DNA of 64,000 bases from positions 62,001 through 126,000 of the forward strand of contig QKHS01000057.1 in the NCBI GenBank assembly GCA_003249955.1, written 5' to 3'. Position 1 is the stretch's first letter. The number at the start of each line of letters is the position of its first letter. Made by a program: the position numbers and the translations under genes. This stretch comes from Bacteroidales bacterium (lineage in GTDB: Bacteria > Bacteroidota > Bacteroidia > Bacteroidales > ML635J-15). The notes under the pieces were generated by a model. That model had not been told where the DNA came from. It saw nothing but the letters and a program-made list of their open reading frames with translations, and made no database searches. Positions 55,600-63,753 of this stretch are shown piece after piece.

Positions 55600-56340
55600 A
55601 TGATAAAACGTGTAAAACTTTCAAAAACAAATTGCTGGTTGCTTTCGTTGAGTAATGGCTATTTGCTCATTGATACCGGTTATGAGCAGGACAGAGCTGT
55701 GTTTTTTAAGTTATTGGCTAAACAGGGTGTTAAGCCTGAAGAGATCAGATTTTTGTTTCTTACACATCATCATGACGACCATTCAGGGCTTATTAATGAT
55801 TTGGCAAGCATAGATCCTGAAATAAGGTTAATCATGCATGCTGAATCTGTGGAACTATTGAAAGGTGGTGTTAACACAAGAGATTATGGCGGAGTGTGGT
55901 GTAATAAAAGAATGAAAAAGGCTGCAGAATTCTATCGAAAAATAAACAAATCATGGGGACTGAGTTTCCAACCTTATATAATAAGAGAAAACGATATTGT
56001 ATTAACGGAAGGCGACTGTGATCTGGAAAATATTACCGGGCGCAAGCTAAGATCGGTTTATTCGCCGGGACATACTACTGACAGTATAAGTTTGCTGGAT
56101 GAGGACATGAATTTGTTTTGCGGTGATGCGGCATCTGATTTTCTGAGGATTCTTGGAACATCTTATACTCCACCTTTTATAACAGATTTAAGTCAGTTTT
56201 ATGTTACCTGGCAAAAGATTATTGATTCAGGAGTTAAGAAGCTTTACCCGGCTCATGGAAATCCTTTTGATATTTCGAAAATTAAAAAGAATATTAACAG
56301 GTTATCTCCGGACAAAACCGGCGAATTTGTCTGGGATTAA
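55600..56340 (+). CDS. MBL-fold metallo-hydrolase
   Basis: The 246-residue protein is a stand-alone metallo-beta-lactamase domain with the HxHxDH metal motif at 56-61 (LTHHHDDHSG), the downstream ligands in SPGHTTDSISLL and FCGDAASDF, and a final His in LYPAHGNPFD. There is no signal peptide, so it is probably cytoplasmic. The substrate is not known. It begins the run of accessory plus-strand genes. Confidence 0.88.
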   Translation: MIKRVKLSKTNCWLLSLSNGYLLIDTGYEQDRAVFFKLLAKQGVKPEEIRFLFLTHHHDDHSGLINDLASIDPEIRLIMHAESVELLKGGVNTRDYGGVWCNKRMKKAAEFYRKINKSWGLSFQPYIIRENDIVLTEGDCDLENITGRKLRSVYSPGHTTDSISLLDEDMNLFCGDAASDFLRILGTSYTPPFITDLSQFYVTWQKIIDSGVKKLYPAHGNPFDISKIKKNINRLSPDKTGEFVWD

Positions 56341-56454
56341 TTAAAAATTATTGAATAAAAATAAAGGATCTGTCAGGGATGAAGTGCCCGTCCGGCAACA
56401 GGACATTTTATAACCATTCTCAATTAAAATAATATTGAAAGTAAAATAAAAAAT

Positions 56455-57087
56455 ATGAAAAGCAGAACAGAAAAAGAAGGGGATTTCTGGAATTGGTTTT
56501 CCGGCAAATACGACAAATTTATCCGTATCACGCTTGACAAAACTTATAAAAAATTATACCGGAATCTTAAAACAGATGTGAGCAAAACAGACGATCTTCT
56601 TGAAATTGCAACCGGTACAGGACTTATTGCATTCGAAATCTGTAATTATGTTAAAAGCATGAAGGCGATGGATATTGCTCCCGGCATGATTAAAATTGCC
56701 GTAAAAAAGCAGGCAGAACTGAAAATTACCAATATTGAATTTGAAACGGGAGATTCTTACAACCTGCATTATAAAGATTCTTCATTCGATAAAGTTTTGG
56801 CTTCCAATGTTTTGCATTTGCTTTATGAACCGGAAAAAGCTTTGTCCGAAATGCACAGGGTTTTAAAAACAGACGGTAAAGCAATCTTGCCTACATTTTG
56901 TCATGGCGAAAACGCCAAATCAGGAATTATATCGGGATTTCTGAGTCTTTTTGGTTTCTCTGCCCGGAATAAGTGGAGCCGGAAATCTTACGAAGAATTT
57001 GTCGAAAGCCACGGTTTTAAGATTATAAAAAGCGAAGTTTTTAAAGGCAAATTTGATTTGGTTTATCTGGTGGCGGAAAGGAAATAA
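56455..57087 (+). CDS. Class I SAM-dependent methyltransferase
   Basis: The 210-residue protein has the SAM loop LLEIATGTGLIAFEI, the acidic motif MDIAPGMIK and the DKVLASNVLHLLYEPEKALSEMHRVLK segment of the UbiE/Methyltransf_11 type. The acceptor is unknown; C-terminal length is normal for small-molecule or quinone-like methyltransferases. It is separated from its neighbours by gaps of 114 and 272 bases, so it is probably a single transcription unit. Confidence 0.88.
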   Translation: MKSRTEKEGDFWNWFSGKYDKFIRITLDKTYKKLYRNLKTDVSKTDDLLEIATGTGLIAFEICNYVKSMKAMDIAPGMIKIAVKKQAELKITNIEFETGDSYNLHYKDSSFDKVLASNVLHLLYEPEKALSEMHRVLKTDGKAILPTFCHGENAKSGIISGFLSLFGFSARNKWSRKSYEEFVESHGFKIIKSEVFKGKFDLVYLVAERK

Positions 57088-57318
57088 ATCTGAATTTACA
57101 AAAATGTATGGTGGGAATGGTTTATATGTAAATTTAAAAAATAACAGAATAATTCAACATTACATCAGGAATTAAGAAACATTGTCCAGATCTTATTAAA
57201 ATGCAATAATTGTTGTCGAAAATGTGGTTGAAACTTATAGTTTAGAAAGATTACATTTATCTTTGGGGAACTAAACTACAAAAACTATTGTTTTTAACAT
57301 GATGTAATTTATGATTAA

Positions 57319-57328
57319 CTTGTAGCTA
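57319..57328 (+). repeat. CTTGTAGCTA word upstream of an unknown gene
   Basis: CTTGTAGCTA is found 31 bases before the GTG start at 57360. A closely related GTTGTAGCTAATTA occurs at 61764-61777 and 62340-62353, upstream of two unrelated genes. Together they are the main evidence for a cassette-like repeat. Confidence 0.4.
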
Positions 57329-57359
57329 TAAGATAACAGAACATTATAAAACAGCAATC

Positions 57360-58205
57360 GTGGACACTTATAATTGGGAAGAAATATTAAAAGGAAAGAC
57401 GAGTAGAGAACTTTACAGTATTTATAAAGGGTTGTCAGACTTACCTGATTCAGTAATTCCGTTTGCAAAAAAGGAACTGGAAAACCGGCATTCTAATGCT
57501 GACCATATAAATGAAACCCCAATAGATCGGGTTTACTCATTTAAGCCGGGATGCTTTGTTACGATAAAAAAGTCTTTCAGGTATTTATTTATTGCAGGTT
57601 TAAATTTAGTGATTCTGACAATTATGCTTGCAATTTGGACAGATAGTGTAGAAATGACTTTTAATAGTATTATCAGACTCTGGAACTTGTTTATATTATC
57701 ATGTGTTTCTCTTTTTAGCCTGATCGGGATGAGGATTATGATTTCAGTTTTGAGAAAGCAAAAGAATAAATCTTTAAAGAAAAGGATTGTTTTATCTGTA
57801 GTAATTACAGTTCTTATTTCTTCTTTTCAATACTACAAATACACAGGTAAAATAATTGAAAACAGAATATTGAACAGAGAAATTCGTCAAAGTATAGAAG
57901 AAAAGATTAATTATCAGACTCCTTATTTATATGTAAACAATCTTACATACATTGAATACCTTGAAATATGTAAATTGAGAAAATTTCAAAAATTACCGGA
58001 AACTTCGGACGGAATATGTCTTGAGATATATGAAGAGCCGGGACCATTAGGGCAGGATTTCAGAATCAAAATAAATTTTGTCGTTCCGATAAGTGAAAAA
58101 ATAGAAGAGTTTTCCGGAACAGATGATCATGGCTGTCGCAGAACACAAACATTTGAAATAATTGATGGTGAAAAACATGTTGAATATAATTATGTCATAA
58201 TATAA
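57360..58205 (+). CDS. Unknown membrane protein with GTG start
   Basis: The 281-residue protein begins at GTG. Its N-terminal helical motif (YNWEEILKGKTSRELYSIYKGLSDLPDSVIPFAKKEL) resembles a leader module I have no firm name for. Three hydrophobic segments (about 73-95, 99-125 and 137-155) are followed by a soluble C-terminal domain of about 100 residues. No family is recognised. It stands alone among accessory genes, with a CTTGTAGCTA-type word upstream. Confidence 0.7.
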   Translation: MDTYNWEEILKGKTSRELYSIYKGLSDLPDSVIPFAKKELENRHSNADHINETPIDRVYSFKPGCFVTIKKSFRYLFIAGLNLVILTIMLAIWTDSVEMTFNSIIRLWNLFILSCVSLFSLIGMRIMISVLRKQKNKSLKKRIVLSVVITVLISSFQYYKYTGKIIENRILNREIRQSIEEKINYQTPYLYVNNLTYIEYLEICKLRKFQKLPETSDGICLEIYEEPGPLGQDFRIKINFVVPISEKIEEFSGTDDHGCRRTQTFEIIDGEKHVEYNYVII

Positions 58206-58310
58206 CGTGTTATCACAGCATCTGTTTTTATGTGGGGAGCATAATAAATTTTAAGTAAATATTCCTAACTTTACATTTTCCCAAAGAACAAAAAAATTAA
58301 ACAAAACAAA

Positions 58311-58946
58311 ATGAAAGTAATAGCAATAAACGGAAGTCCGAATAAAGAAGGAAATACCTTTCATGCATTAAACATGGTTGGTAATGAACTTAAAGCCGGC
58401 GGAGCAGAGTTTGAGATACTCCATATAGGGCATAAAATGATACATGGTTGTACCGGATGTGGCAAATGTGCAATGAACAGAGACGAAAAATGCATTATAA
58501 AAACCGACGATATGAACCAATGGATACAGCAGGTAAAAGATGCTGACGGAATTATCATCGGCTCTCCGGTTTATTATTCGGGAATTCCGGGCACTCTTAA
58601 AAGTTTTCTGGATCGCTTGTTTTTTGTTACGGGATCGAACGGCGGGATGTTACGCCAAAAAGTTGCTGCAGCCGTAGTTGCAGTAAGGAGAACGGGAGGT
58701 TCGGCAACTTTTGATAGTCTTAATCATTATCTCACTTATTCCGAAATGGTTATAGCCACTTCCAATTACTGGAATGTAATACATGGTGCAAGAGCAGGCG
58801 AAGTTAACGAAGATGCCGAGGGCAGACAAATTATGCGTGTGCTGGGAAAAAACATGTTATGGTTATTAAAGATGAAAGAAGAGACTGCAGCTACAATTGA
58901 ACCGCCCAAAAGAGAAAAGAAGGAAATGACTAATTTTATAAGATAG
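58311..58946 (+). CDS. Flavodoxin-family iron-sulfur flavoprotein-like reductase
   Basis: The 211-residue protein has the FMN phosphate loop INGSPNKEGNTFHAL and the segment GSPVYYSGIPGTLKSFLDR of NADPH-dependent FMN reductases. It has four cysteines in the order C47, C50, C53 and C61 (GCTGCGKCAMNRDEKC), the pattern of a [4Fe-4S] flavoprotein. Such enzymes are common in anaerobes, where they move electrons or detoxify redox-active compounds. It leads a close group with the next two genes. Confidence 0.88.
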   Translation: MKVIAINGSPNKEGNTFHALNMVGNELKAGGAEFEILHIGHKMIHGCTGCGKCAMNRDEKCIIKTDDMNQWIQQVKDADGIIIGSPVYYSGIPGTLKSFLDRLFFVTGSNGGMLRQKVAAAVVAVRRTGGSATFDSLNHYLTYSEMVIATSNYWNVIHGARAGEVNEDAEGRQIMRVLGKNMLWLLKMKEETAATIEPPKREKKEMTNFIR

Positions 58947-59018
58947 TCCGGTAAAAACTGATTGCAATATGGCGGTTTTATAATTGTTCGTCAGAGATTG
59001 ATTGTGAAAACAAAAAGT

Positions 59019-59573
59019 ATGGAACTAAAAACAGACAGATTGTACATAAGGCCGGTATCTGTTAATGATAAGGAAGCAATTTTCGAATACCGCTCTGATT
59101 CAGAAACTAATAAATATCAGGGATGGATTCCTCAGAATATTGAAGATACAGAAATCTTTATAGCTAAAACTTCAAAAGAATTAAATGTTCCGGGAACATG
59201 GTTTCAGCTTGTTATTACAGAGCCGGAATCAGGTTTATTGATCGGAGATATCGGAATTCATTTTAAAGACACCGGAAATCTGGAGGTTGAGATAGGCTGT
59301 ACTTTAAAAAAAGGCTGTCAGGGGAAAGGATATGCTACAGAAGCCTTAAAAAAAGTAATAGATTTTTTGTTTATGGATTTGAAAAAACACCGGATTGTAA
59401 CTTCGATAGACCCTGATAATACAAGTTCAATAAAACTGGTAGAAAGACTGGGATTCAGAAAGGAAGCGCACTTTGTGGAAAGTTTGCTGATTAATGGGCG
59501 GTGGGTTGATGACATTGTGTATGCGATACTTGAGAAGGAGTGGGGAAATAATAAAACAACTGAAAATATGTAA
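59019..59573 (+). CDS. GNAT family N-acetyltransferase (RimJ/RimL type)
   Basis: The 184-residue protein has the RimJ/L-type N-terminus LKTDRLYIRPVSVNDKEAIFEYRSD, the acetyl-CoA loop GCQGKGYATEALKKVIDFLF and the DPDNTSSIKLVERLGFRKEAHFVESLLINGRWVDDIVYAIL segment. Acceptor unknown. The start at 59019 (MELKTDRL) is preferred to the extension at 58962, as family members begin here. It lies 72 bases after the flavoprotein gene. Confidence 0.9.
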   Translation: MELKTDRLYIRPVSVNDKEAIFEYRSDSETNKYQGWIPQNIEDTEIFIAKTSKELNVPGTWFQLVITEPESGLLIGDIGIHFKDTGNLEVEIGCTLKKGCQGKGYATEALKKVIDFLFMDLKKHRIVTSIDPDNTSSIKLVERLGFRKEAHFVESLLINGRWVDDIVYAILEKEWGNNKTTENM

Positions 59574-59585
59574 ACTTTAGCAATA

Positions 59586-60074
59586 ATGGAAGAAATCGTA
59601 AAAGTAGGTTTTCTGACATACGGGGACGTAATTTTAATAATTATTGCAGCCGGAATGGGAATTCTTACACGTAAAATATGGGGAGAAAGAAACAATCAGC
59701 CAAAGAACGAAGTAAAAGGCTCAGTACCTGTGCTTATTATAGTTGTGATTGTCTTTATATTTGTAATCTTTGGGTTTTTGGCACTTTCGGTAAAAAATCT
59801 TCTAGATCCCCTGAATTATTCCATAGCTGAAAATTACGGGAAAGCAAGACTTCTCGGATATGTTCATAACTGGGCATGGTCTTTAGCTTCCCTTAGTGTT
59901 TCGGTTTTAATAATATTTCTTGTAATACAATTAATAAAAACAAGGTTTATCTGGAAGAACCGCAGGATTGAAAATTCTCAAAAAAGCTTTAAAAATGCAG
60001 GTAATTCAATAAAAACTCAGAATAATGACTATAAAACAAGCCCGGAAGATCACCGTAAATATATGCCAAAATAA
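59586..60074 (+). CDS. Unknown small membrane protein
   Basis: The 162-residue protein has three hydrophobic segments (about 10-25, 45-69 and 95-118) and a polar, asparagine- and lysine-rich C-terminal tail. No family is recognised. It starts 12 bases after the GNAT gene, so it is likely in the same transcript. Its direct function is not evident. Confidence 0.7.
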   Translation: MEEIVKVGFLTYGDVILIIIAAGMGILTRKIWGERNNQPKNEVKGSVPVLIIVVIVFIFVIFGFLALSVKNLLDPLNYSIAENYGKARLLGYVHNWAWSLASLSVSVLIIFLVIQLIKTRFIWKNRRIENSQKSFKNAGNSIKTQNNDYKTSPEDHRKYMPK

Positions 60075-60123
60075 ATTTTTGTAAAAAATCAGATCAGGCT
60101 TCCTGCCTTCAGTTTTATCAGAG

Positions 60124-60138
60124 ATAACCTGTCAGGTT
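60124..60138 (+). promoter_or_regulatory. 15-bp interrupted palindrome upstream of the NTF2-like gene
   Basis: TAACCTG-T-CAGGTTA is a perfect 7-bp palindrome around one base, 24 bases before the ATG at 60163. It could be an operator for a dimeric repressor or a stem-loop near the start. No regulator is adjacent. Confidence 0.4.
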
Positions 60139-60162
60139 AACGGATAAACAAAACTTAAAGAA

Positions 60163-60555
60163 ATGAAAAACACTATAATAGCAGACTTTGTTGAGGCGAT
60201 TAACAACGCAGATGTAGAAAAGATTTTAAGTATAATGACGGATGATCACGTAATGATTGATTCGCATGATAATAAAATGACAGGTAAGCATAATCTGCGT
60301 CAGGCATGGATTGGATATTTTGAATTATTCCCTGATTATAAGATTGAGGTGAATGAAATTCTGGAAAAGGATTCATTGTTTTGTATTCTTGGATATGCAG
60401 GCGGTACATATAAGAACATAAAAGATAAGGATAACAGTAATTATTGGCGGGTTCCTGTCGCGTGGACAGCTGTTGTTGAAGGTAAGCATCTTAAACAATG
60501 GCAGATTTATGCCGATAATATTATTGTGATGGATATTATAAACAAAAACAAATAA
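60163..60555 (+). CDS. SnoaL-like/NTF2-fold protein
   Basis: The 130-residue protein shows the cone-shaped NTF2-like fold: an N-terminal helix (IADFVEAINNADVEKILSIMTDDHVMIDS), a nested second helix (LRQAWIGYFELFPDYKIEVNEIL) and four strands with WRVPVAWTAVVEGKHLKQWQIYAD. Related proteins include steroid isomerases, polyketide cyclases and enzymes of unknown role; no catalytic set can be confirmed. Confidence 0.85.
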   Translation: MKNTIIADFVEAINNADVEKILSIMTDDHVMIDSHDNKMTGKHNLRQAWIGYFELFPDYKIEVNEILEKDSLFCILGYAGGTYKNIKDKDNSNYWRVPVAWTAVVEGKHLKQWQIYADNIIVMDIINKNK

Positions 60556-60556
60556 A

Positions 60557-60853
60557 GTACTGCAATTATTTGGCAGGTTTTCATATCCAACTTCAGAAAC
60601 AAAAATACAAGATGATTTAATTTATAATAAATCCGGTAAAACAAACGTTATAAGAGTCGTAGATTACTATGAAATTATTTATCGTTATGACAATGGTGAT
60701 AAATCTGAATACTCTTACAGTTTGGTTTATATGTATAACATCTGTCCAATGTCAAATGATTATCCCCGGAGATTATTACTAATAATCTCTGACTCTTTCG
60801 GCACACATTGTTTCGGAAAAGGCTATAACATATTAAATTTCAGATGTCTATAA
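60557..60853 (+). pseudogene. Open frame with no early start codon: gene remnant
   Basis: In the gap after the NTF2-like gene one frame stays open for 98 codons up to TAA at 60851-60853, starting right after an in-frame TAA near 60539. Its translation (for example YNKSGKTNVIRVVDYYEII) looks protein-like. It has no ATG, GTG or TTG start in its first half; the first in-frame ATG lies in the second half. The likely reading is a 5'-truncated or decayed gene, or a frameshifted fusion with the gene before it. A non-standard start cannot be excluded. Confidence 0.45.
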
Positions 60854-60871
60854 CAATTTAATTCAATACTT

Positions 60872-61387
60872 ATGAAAAGGATGGTCTTAATGTTCGTAGT
60901 ATGTCTGAGTTTTGTAACTCTTTATTCTCAGGAAAGTAAAAGCAATATTTCATTTAAAATTATTGCCGGGGCTAAATACACACCAATTGATTACATTGGA
61001 GGCGGAATATTTGGTTTTTCAGTATCTAAAAACAACTTCGCTTTTAGTGTCAGAAATGACGTAAGTCTGTCCTTAGTTAAAGACAATGCGTCAAATTATT
61101 ATGGGATTAATAAATACAGGACATGTAAATATTTTGATATTCATTATTTTTTCAATAAAAAACTGAGTACATCTTTAGGCTATGGTTGGATATCAAACAA
61201 AAATGAAATACACATATTAAGCAGAGAATTTGGATATTCAGTTATATCACTTGGAGTAAATTATCTCATTTCCGAAAACATTATTTTAGAATTAAAAGGA
61301 GATATTCCATTTGTAGATTTAAATTCTCCGGTAGATCAAAATATTGCATTTCCGGCATCAATTGGTTTAATATACACCTTACACTAA
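60872..61387 (+). CDS. Unknown secreted outer-membrane-like protein
   Basis: The 171-residue protein has a signal peptide (MVLMFVVCLSFVTLYSQ). Short beta strands typical of a small barrel follow, for example GGGIFGFSVSKNNFAFSVRNDV, SLGYGWISN and ENIILELKGDIPF. It ends in SIGLIYTLH, with an aromatic close to the C-terminus. No family is recognised. It begins 18 bases after the decayed ORF and may share its promoter region. Confidence 0.7.
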   Translation: MKRMVLMFVVCLSFVTLYSQESKSNISFKIIAGAKYTPIDYIGGGIFGFSVSKNNFAFSVRNDVSLSLVKDNASNYYGINKYRTCKYFDIHYFFNKKLSTSLGYGWISNKNEIHILSREFGYSVISLGVNYLISENIILELKGDIPFVDLNSPVDQNIAFPASIGLIYTLH

Positions 61388-61407
61388 ATTTAAAATTGCT
61401 TTGTCAG

Positions 61408-61448
61408 ACACAGTGACTATAAAAATTTTAGTTGCTGTGTTTTTTTTC
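61408..61448 (+). terminator. Terminator of the small outer-membrane-like gene
   Basis: The stem ACACAG/CTGTGT (61408-61413 and 61435-61440), extended with one mismatch by further pairs, is followed by a run of eight T residues. It lies 21 bases past the stop at 61387. Confidence 0.72.
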
Positions 61449-61763
61449 GTTAAAAAAACTGTTTTAAGTTGTTAATTGGTTATTTCAAAAACAACCTGTT
61501 GCTGACAACACCCATATTACATGCGGAGCTTTATGCGTATAATTCCGGTATTCGCATTCCCGTTCACCCGCCAAATCATCAATCTGTATTTTAACGCCAA
61601 TCTTTATTTTGTCCGGTTTTACAACTCTCAATAATTATTTGTTCCAAAAACTTGCCTGAGTATAAAATATTCTGTAATTTGGCGGATAAATAAAACATAA
61701 CAAAAGTGTGGTTATACATCGGGATTAGCGAGGTAAAAATACTTTTGGGATGGTGGTAAGGTA

Positions 61764-61777
61764 GTTGTAGCTAATTA
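61764..61777 (+). repeat. GTTGTAGCTAATTA word, copy 1
   Basis: GTTGTAGCTAATTA lies 46 bases before the ATG at 61823. An identical 14-base word precedes the KptA gene and a shorter version precedes the gene at 57360. Confidence 0.5.
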
Positions 61778-61822
61778 AACTACGAAAACAATTTAGATTA
61801 TAAACAAGCTAAAATATTAAAT

Positions 61823-62224
61823 ATGGAATTCAGAGCTTCATTTTGCGATCCATTCAAGAAAGATATAATTGAGTTGGGAGATATTGAAAAAGAAAAGGTA
61901 ATCGAAAAATTTCATTCAATTGACTGGAATGATTATTTAAAACGCATGAAATCGGCAAAAGAAAGTGAAATGTATTATTCTCCATCTTTGGAAGTTGAAA
62001 ATAAAAATAATAAGAACGGATTATCAATTTCAGCAATTGATGGAAAAGAGTGGTATATCTTTTATAAGCGACCTAAAATGGTAAAAAGATTTTTTGGATT
62101 ATCGGAAAAATTAAATGAAAACTATTTAACTGATATCACAGGACAAACAGAACAAGATGTAATGGATTGTTTGAACGCTTTATTAAAAAATGACTTGGAA
62201 TTTTTAGAAGAAAAAATAAAATAA
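61823..62224 (+). CDS. Unknown cytoplasmic protein
   Basis: The 133-residue protein has no signal peptide and is charged and helical, with a conserved-looking RPKMVKRFFGLSEKLNENYLTDITGQTEQDVMDCLNALL segment. It is not assigned to a family. It is compact, plus-strand and flanked by long non-coding gaps on both sides, each with structured repeats. Confidence 0.65.
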   Translation: MEFRASFCDPFKKDIIELGDIEKEKVIEKFHSIDWNDYLKRMKSAKESEMYYSPSLEVENKNNKNGLSISAIDGKEWYIFYKRPKMVKRFFGLSEKLNENYLTDITGQTEQDVMDCLNALLKNDLEFLEEKIK

Positions 62225-62228
62225 CTGA

Positions 62229-62336
62229 TTATAGTACATGAGGGTTTTAGCGTTTTACGAGTGTTTGTGGCTTGTAAAAAAAGTCGGTGTAAAATGTAGG
62301 AAATCGCTTCGTAATCCCCACGACACCATACTATAA
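62229..62336. repeat. Inverted repeat flanking the gap before KptA
   Basis: TTATAGTA (62229-62236) and TACTATAA (62329-62336) are complementary 8-bp arms 92 bases apart, filling the space between the unknown gene and KptA. The GTTGTAGCTAATTA word starts 4 bases after the right arm. This layout loosely resembles a folded recombination site. Confidence 0.45.
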
Positions 62337-62339
62337 AAC

Positions 62340-62353
62340 GTTGTAGCTAATTA
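62340..62353 (+). repeat. GTTGTAGCTAATTA word, copy 2
   Basis: Identical to the word at 61764-61777, it lies 19 bases before the ATG of the KptA gene at 62372. Confidence 0.5.
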
Positions 62354-62371
62354 TAGGAAATACACTGCAAA

Positions 62372-62917
62372 ATGATAACAGATAAGATTAATATAAGTAA
62401 GTTTTTAAGTTTGGTTTTAAGACATAAACCTGAAACGATTGATTTAGAACTTGACGAAAATGGATGGGCTGATGCAGATCTTTTAATTCAAGGAATGCTT
62501 AAAGCTAATTATCTGATTGACATTGAGATTTTAAAAGATATTGTAAAATCAAGCGATAAGCAAAGATTTAAGTTTAATGATGACTTTTCGAAAATAAGAG
62601 CTAATCAAGGCCATTCAATAAATGTTGACTTGAAATTGGAACAAAAATTACCACCGGAAATGTTATTTCATGGGACTGCTTTGAGAAATTTAGACTCAAT
62701 TAAACAAAGCGGACTTTTAAAACAAAACCGGCATCATGTACATTTATCAAGTGATTCTGAAACAGCAAGAAAAGTCGGAATGAGATATGGAAAACCAATT
62801 GTTCTTAAAATAGAGTCCGGAAAAATGAATGAAGATGGAATTGAATTTTATCTTTCTGAAAACGGTGTGTGGTTGACCGAAAATGTTGATGCTAAATACA
62901 TAATATTTCAGGAATGA
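62372..62917 (+). CDS. kptA: RNA 2'-phosphotransferase (KptA/Tpt1 family)
   Basis: The 181-residue protein has the family opening ISKFLSLVLRHKPETIDLELDENGWADADLLI and the catalytic-domain segment FHGTALRNLDSIKQSGLL, HHVHLSSDSETARKVGMRYGKPIVLKIE and YLSENGVWLTENVDAKYI. Tpt1 transfers a 2'-phosphate from RNA to NAD, giving ADP-ribose 1'',2''-cyclic phosphate. In bacteria, where no splicing by that route is known, its job is unclear. It is in the cytoplasm. Confidence 0.93.
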   Translation: MITDKINISKFLSLVLRHKPETIDLELDENGWADADLLIQGMLKANYLIDIEILKDIVKSSDKQRFKFNDDFSKIRANQGHSINVDLKLEQKLPPEMLFHGTALRNLDSIKQSGLLKQNRHHVHLSSDSETARKVGMRYGKPIVLKIESGKMNEDGIEFYLSENGVWLTENVDAKYIIFQE

Positions 62918-63075
62918 GCTTTTTAATAAAGGATAAAGATAGGCTGTGTTTTCAATGAGGAGAGATGTGTTAAATTTGAACTTTTAAGCATTTAATAAAT
63001 TGAGTAGCGATTTAATAGTTTGGTGCTTTGAAACTTATACCTTTGCATATTCAAACCATTATATTCAATTATAAA

Positions 63076-63753
63076 ATGATGAAAATTACGATATCTATAC
63101 TATTGTTTTTAATTTGTGGGACGATTTCGTTTTCGCAAATTATTATTAAAGAGGATGTTTCTTCTGAAAACGATGATAGCTTAAATATTGTCGTTTTTGA
63201 AAATAATTACGAATGTATTAATGCCGGCATATGGCTGGTTGATGTTGATGTTACTCCTTGTGACAGCATTAAAGACAAATCAATACTTCCTTCAAAAATA
63301 TACAAAGAAATAATAAAGTCTAAACTTTTAGAAGTTGCATATTCAGATGACACTATTTATGTTAGTTTCATTGGAATGTCATCATGTTGCGACAAGTTCT
63401 TTTCAGGTTTGGAATATATAAATGATACATCTATAAACCTAACTTATGTTAAGAATAACATCGAACAATGTTGGTGCGGAAACTGTCCCAATGTTTTTAA
63501 ATACACTATATTTTCAGAGAAACTCCATTTACATAAATTTTTGGTTAATGGAACAGAAATAGATTTTTCAAATGATATTTTTCAGTATGAGACAAGAATT
63601 ACAAAAAAGAACATTTTAACAGGCAGGACTAAAGTATATTTTTATCAAGGAGATCCAAGTATATTCACATTACTGATGGGAAAAAAGTATAGTCGTAAAG
63701 GGAAAGAAATTTCAACAAAAATCTACGACAACAGTATTGAAATAATAAAATAG
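63076..63753 (+). CDS. Unknown secreted protein
   Basis: The 225-residue protein starts at MMKITISILLFLICGTISFSQ, a signal peptide. The mature part contains a cysteine-rich segment (SCCDKFFSGLEYINDTS and CWCGNCPNVFKYTIF) with CxCxxC spacing, suggesting disulfides or metal binding. No family is recognised. An open frame to 63028 begins upstream, but the signal peptide supports 63076 or 63079. Confidence 0.65.
   Translation: MMKITISILLFLICGTISFSQIIIKEDVSSENDDSLNIVVFENNYECINAGIWLVDVDVTPCDSIKDKSILPSKIYKEIIKSKLLEVAYSDDTIYVSFIGMSSCCDKFFSGLEYINDTSINLTYVKNNIEQCWCGNCPNVFKYTIFSEKLHLHKFLVNGTEIDFSNDIFQYETRITKKNILTGRTKVYFYQGDPSIFTLLMGKKYSRKGKEISTKIYDNSIEIIK

Larger units (their letters stand above)
61388..61822. 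other. Long intergenic region with terminator, inverted repeats and shared words
   Basis: The 435-base gap contains no ORF. It holds a terminator at 61408-61448, the word TGACAACACC at 61503-61512 (TAACAACACC recurs at 63762-63771), and a 9-bp inverted repeat CCGCCAAAT (61568-61576)/ATTTGGCGG (61677-61685). GTTGTAGCTAATTA lies at 61764-61777. It may be a recombination or cassette boundary. Confidence 0.5.
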
